From positions 1 through 35,503 of the IMG/VR virus record IMGVR_UViG_3300028794_000016: a DNA stretch of 35,503 bases; one strand, given 5' to 3'. Source of the stretch: a virus. Positions 33,028-35,503 of this stretch are shown one piece after another. A program made the position numbers and the translations under genes. The notes beneath the pieces are model-generated. The model had not been told where the DNA came from and made no database searches. It was given only the letters and a program-made list of their open reading frames with translations. Each line of letters starts with the position of its first letter. Position 1 is the stretch's first letter.

Positions 33028-34649
33028 CAGATAATCTCCAGGCTCTTCTTACGGTTGTGCTTGGTCATTAGGTATTCCTGCCTCGCGCCGAATGCGAGCA
33101 CGGCGGTTACGGCAGCATCGATCTTGTGCTGCGAATCCTTCGATTCCTTGCCAATTCCAATGAGATCATAAGTGTCTGAAGGTCGCTGTCGAGCATTCAG
33201 CACGTGCTGTCGAAGCACGCGATTGCCATCATGCCTAATTCCGCCATCGATAACGGCGTTCTTGAACCTCTCGCACTCAATCAAGAAATCGCGCTTACCC
33301 TTCGATCGCATATCGTACGCAATCAAGTTTCCAGGGCTCGCCTTGACGACAAGATCCTTGCGGAAGTCGGCACTCCACTGATCGATATAGCTTTCGAATT
33401 CCTTCACGTCAGCTCGGAATGAGACTACATCGTAACGAGCGAAAGTTTCCCTGACCGCGCGGTCTACCGCAGTCGTCGGGATCTTCTCATTCGGGTAGGA
33501 CTTGGGATTCCAAATGTTCAATGCAAAGATCGACCCATCTTCTACGCGGCACGCCACCAAAGCTGTGTGGTCTCGTCCACGCGAACCATCGAAGCCCAGG
33601 GTGATCATGTCACCATCACGGAGAGTAAGCTGAGGAACACTGATTGCATCCCACTCCCACGGCGTTAGCCATGCGTCTTCGGCGGCGACAATCTGATTCA
33701 GATACTTTCGACGAGCTTCACTGACGACCGTTCGCGGATCAGCAATTTCCTCGACCAAACGTGGAACGTCAAGCCAAATGCTGTCCCCTCGCGCCACTGT
33801 AAGACCGTGGGAAAGAGAATTGTATTCGTTGATATCTGTGTCAGCGGGCGCTTCGAGAGCGTCATAGAAGAACTTCGAGAAGTTACTTTCACCCGCCATG
33901 ATCTTCTCGAACGCCTCGTAGTCCTGCTCAGCGATAGAATCCTGACCTGGACGGTGTGCGTTGCAAATCGAGAGGCGACGGAAACTTCCACCACGTCCCT
34001 TGGCGACGTTACCCTGAATGGCACCCGCCATCTCATGCCCATTGTTGTTCTCCAACCAAAACTGAGTTTCGTTCATGATAACGAAGTGCGAACGGCCGCC
34101 CTCAAGTGACTTGGGGCTGGACGTTACGGCCTCAATTCGACCACCAGACTTCTTGTGGATGATCTCCTTGTGCAACTCAAGCCCGTAGTCTGTGATAAGC
34201 TGCGGGGAGCACATCGTCGGGAACAACGTGAAAGTGTTTCGGGTCTGATCACGAGAAACAGCCGCAACCTGAACCCAAGGGGCTGGTTGCGGCTTGCCAA
34301 TTGCCTCGCCCTGTGTGTCAAAGTGAGAGAACGCAGTTGGGGCGCATAGTTCAATTAGGCACATGGCGGCGGCGAGGGGGTCCTTACCCCAACCCTTCAT
34401 CCTACGCACAACGCCAGAGTTGAATAGGAACCTTCCATTCTCGTCGATGGCGTACCACCACAAGATCAAACGCATTTGCTCGTCTGTGAATAGAAATGCC
34501 TCACCGGCATCAGGGCCGTCAGGCTGATGGAGATACTTGAAGGCCCACGCCAACACGTACCATCCGAGTGTATGCTTAGGTAGACCCTTCGGCAGGGTCG
34601 TCTGCTCTAGCGCTTCGCTCAATGGGCTTAGACGCAAGGAGTCCGTCAT
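33027..34649 (-). CDS. Terminase large subunit (540 aa)
   Basis: ATPase: LFNSGVVRRMKGWGKDPLAA (atypical Walker A around 86-90), SHFVIMNETQFWLE (Walker B around 191-198). Nuclease: TLGFDGSRGRDHTALVAC (Asp 354), FRADVKEFESYID (Asp 414) and QHKIDAAVTA (Asp 511). Packages DNA and cuts it. The start at 34649 overlaps the HNH gene by 74 nt; AGGAGAGG lies upstream. Large, adjacent portal confirms identity. Confidence 0.95.
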   Translation of the reverse strand: MTDSLRLSPLSEALEQTTLPKGLPKHTLGWYVLAWAFKYLHQPDGPDAGEAFLFTDEQMRLILWWYAIDENGRFLFNSGVVRRMKGWGKDPLAAAMCLIELCAPTAFSHFDTQGEAIGKPQPAPWVQVAAVSRDQTRNTFTLFPTMCSPQLITDYGLELHKEIIHKKSGGRIEAVTSSPKSLEGGRSHFVIMNETQFWLENNNGHEMAGAIQGNVAKGRGGSFRRLSICNAHRPGQDSIAEQDYEAFEKIMAGESNFSKFFYDALEAPADTDINEYNSLSHGLTVARGDSIWLDVPRLVEEIADPRTVVSEARRKYLNQIVAAEDAWLTPWEWDAISVPQLTLRDGDMITLGFDGSRGRDHTALVACRVEDGSIFALNIWNPKSYPNEKIPTTAVDRAVRETFARYDVVSFRADVKEFESYIDQWSADFRKDLVVKASPGNLIAYDMRSKGKRDFLIECERFKNAVIDGGIRHDGNRVLRQHVLNARQRPSDTYDLIGIGKESKDSQHKIDAAVTAVLAFGARQEYLMTKHNRKKSLEII

Positions 34650-34932
34650 GGGGGTGCCTCTCCTGGGGGCGTAGTCGACGCTGACGCCTGGTCAGCTGAG
34701 CATTGCGCCCCTCCTTCGCCGACTTATGGCGATGGCATGGGGCGCAAACACCCTGCAAATTGCCAAACGAATGATCGTCTCCAGGACGAATGTGGTCCGC
34801 TTGTGTTGACTTGAGGGTGCATCCGGGGTATCGTAGTTTGCAGAGAGGATCACGGGTCAGGATGTGTGGCCTGATCACCGTGAACCAATCCTTGGGCAAC
34901 CTGGAACGGCGATTACTCGTATCCCAGGACAT
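34576..34932 (-). CDS. HNH endonuclease between terminase subunits (118 aa)
   Basis: HNH of the terminase-linked type: CKLRYPGCTLKSTQADHI (Cys pair, His), HSFGNLQGVCAPCHRHKSA (Asn, Cys pair, His). Arg/Lys-rich C-terminus. Such HNH partners of terminase stimulate DNA cutting during packaging in several phages. ATG overlaps the small terminase stop (TAATG). The 3' end overlaps the large-terminase start by 74 nt, more than usual. Confidence 0.85.
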   Translation of the reverse strand: MSWDTSNRRSRLPKDWFTVIRPHILTRDPLCKLRYPGCTLKSTQADHIRPGDDHSFGNLQGVCAPCHRHKSAKEGRNAQLTRRQRRLRPQERHPHDGLLASKPIERSARADDPAEGST

Positions 34933-35378
34933 TACGCGCTCTGACGTGCAGCTTCAGCCTTCATCATGCGATCCTTGAAGTTGAGAATGAGGACTTCACT
35001 CTCATCGACAACATCCTTCTTCTCCTTGCGTACGATCTCAAGGCGGAGACGGCGGCGATCACCTTCCGTAACCATCAAGTTACTCATCGCAGTCTGTAGC
35101 GCCTTGAACATTTCGCTGGACGGGCGATTCGAAGTGACGATAGTTTGCATGATGAAGCACACCAAGCGCGCGTATTCCCAATCGCTTGGCTCGTAAAACT
35201 TTGCCTGTCCGCTAATTACGAGTGAATCGTAAAAGTCCACCACCATTGGGTGAGGGTCGAACGGCATGTTCAAAGGTGGGACGATTACTTCGCCCAAAAC
35301 TTCGAATTGATCAGAGTCGTAGTCGGGTGACTGACGACGTACGCGATCTTCATCGCGCTTAGGCACCGGGCCTGGCAT
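34932..35378 (-). CDS. Terminase small subunit (148 aa)
   Basis: Starts MPGPVPKRDEDRVRRQSPDY; central DPHPMVVDFYDSLVISGQAK, YARLVCFIMQTI, and C-terminal VTEGDRRRLRLEIVRKEKKD, which is the MTEGDRRR-type motif of actinophage small terminases. Binds the packaging start site. GGAGG is 6 nt before the ATG. First gene of the leftward late operon. Confidence 0.85.
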   Translation of the reverse strand: MPGPVPKRDEDRVRRQSPDYDSDQFEVLGEVIVPPLNMPFDPHPMVVDFYDSLVISGQAKFYEPSDWEYARLVCFIMQTIVTSNRPSSEMFKALQTAMSNLMVTEGDRRRLRLEIVRKEKKDVVDESEVLILNFKDRMMKAEAARQSA

Positions 35379-35415
35379 TTTTGCCTCCTGTATTGAGAGC
35401 CTGTCTCACGTGTGA

Positions 35416-35446
35416 ATTCTACATTGCGCCCCGCGATCCTGCGCAA
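35416..35446 (-). promoter_or_regulatory. Possible late-operon promoter
   Basis: Minus strand TAGAAT (35416-35421), with TTGCGC (35441-35446) 19 nt upstream. The -10 is good and shares ATG-TAGAAT with the cluster 2 promoter; the spacing is long. A CGGAG/CTCCG hairpin (35448-35462) lies just behind. The remaining bases to 35503 hold no gene I can support. Confidence 0.4.
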
Positions 35447-35503
35447 ACGGAGGGTGTCTCCGCTTAATTGACCTTCTATCCCGTACAAAACCCCGATTCC
35501 GCT

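Noticed and set aside
1-35503. CRISPR array or IS element
   Set aside because: No regularly spaced identical repeats and no transposase or terminal inverted repeats seen.
1-35503. Lysogeny module (integrase, excisionase, repressor, attP)
   Set aside because: No gene with tyrosine/serine recombinase or HTH repressor features. The tRNAs are complete sets with their own promoters and do not look like an att site remnant.

Overview
The window looks like most or all of a tailed (siphovirus-type) actinobacteriophage genome. Support for this: a complete HK97-like head and long non-contractile tail gene order; an r1t-type holin and an amidase endolysin; a lambda-G/T-style frameshifted tail assembly chaperone; family A DNA polymerase plus a prim-pol/P4-type helicase; mid-to-high GC with consensus TTGACA/TAGAAT promoters; and some apparently leaderless genes. 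The actinobacterial host is inferred from protein style, not proven. I see no integrase, excisionase or repressor, so a lytic lifestyle is likely.

Layout. (1) 1-7221, leftward: a terminator, three small genes of unknown function plus a nucleotidyltransferase-like gene, a zinc-ribbon protein, family A DNA polymerase, a 320-bp non-coding block rich in direct and inverted repeats (possible origin), the prim-pol/helicase, and two overlapping zinc-ribbon microproteins. (2) 7215-13430, rightward: a near-consensus promoter, an HNH nuclease, a Cas4/RecB-like nuclease, a small OB-like protein, then a 13-tRNA cluster (9355-11745) interleaved with small genes, then more small genes, a dNMP kinase and tiny membrane proteins. 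(3) 13431-13467: a perfect bidirectional terminator between the converging early and late transcripts. (4) 13476-35378, leftward late operon, read right to left: small terminase, HNH, large terminase, portal, a 44-aa protein, a second cluster of 10 tRNAs (31376-29892), a tail-fibre-like protein, a LamG protein, MuF-like protein, scaffold, major capsid, glycosyltransferase, connector/neck genes, major tail protein, G/GT chaperones, tape measure, minor tail proteins, a coiled-coil membrane protein, a membrane-anchored collagen-like protein, endolysin and holin.

The most striking feature is the tRNA content. 23 tRNA genes can be read by eye. Cluster 1 (plus strand) covers Leu, Phe, Tyr, Gly, Arg, Gln, Ser, Cys, Lys and Thr. 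Cluster 2 (minus strand) covers Pro, Ala, Val, Ile, His, Asn, Met, Asp, Glu and Trp. Together they cover all 20 amino acids, split ten and ten with no amino acid shared. Each cluster has its own TTGACA-N16/17-TAGAAT-like promoter. Nearly every spacer between tRNAs of more than about 15 nt contains a perfect 6-9 bp inverted repeat of unique sequence. Several tRNAs are unusual: class-I-shaped Leu(UAG) and Tyr, C33 in Arg(CCU), paired mismatches in two acceptor stems. Some small ORFs start right at tRNA 3' ends. This resembles a self-sufficient decoding set, perhaps against host tRNA-cleaving defences (inference).
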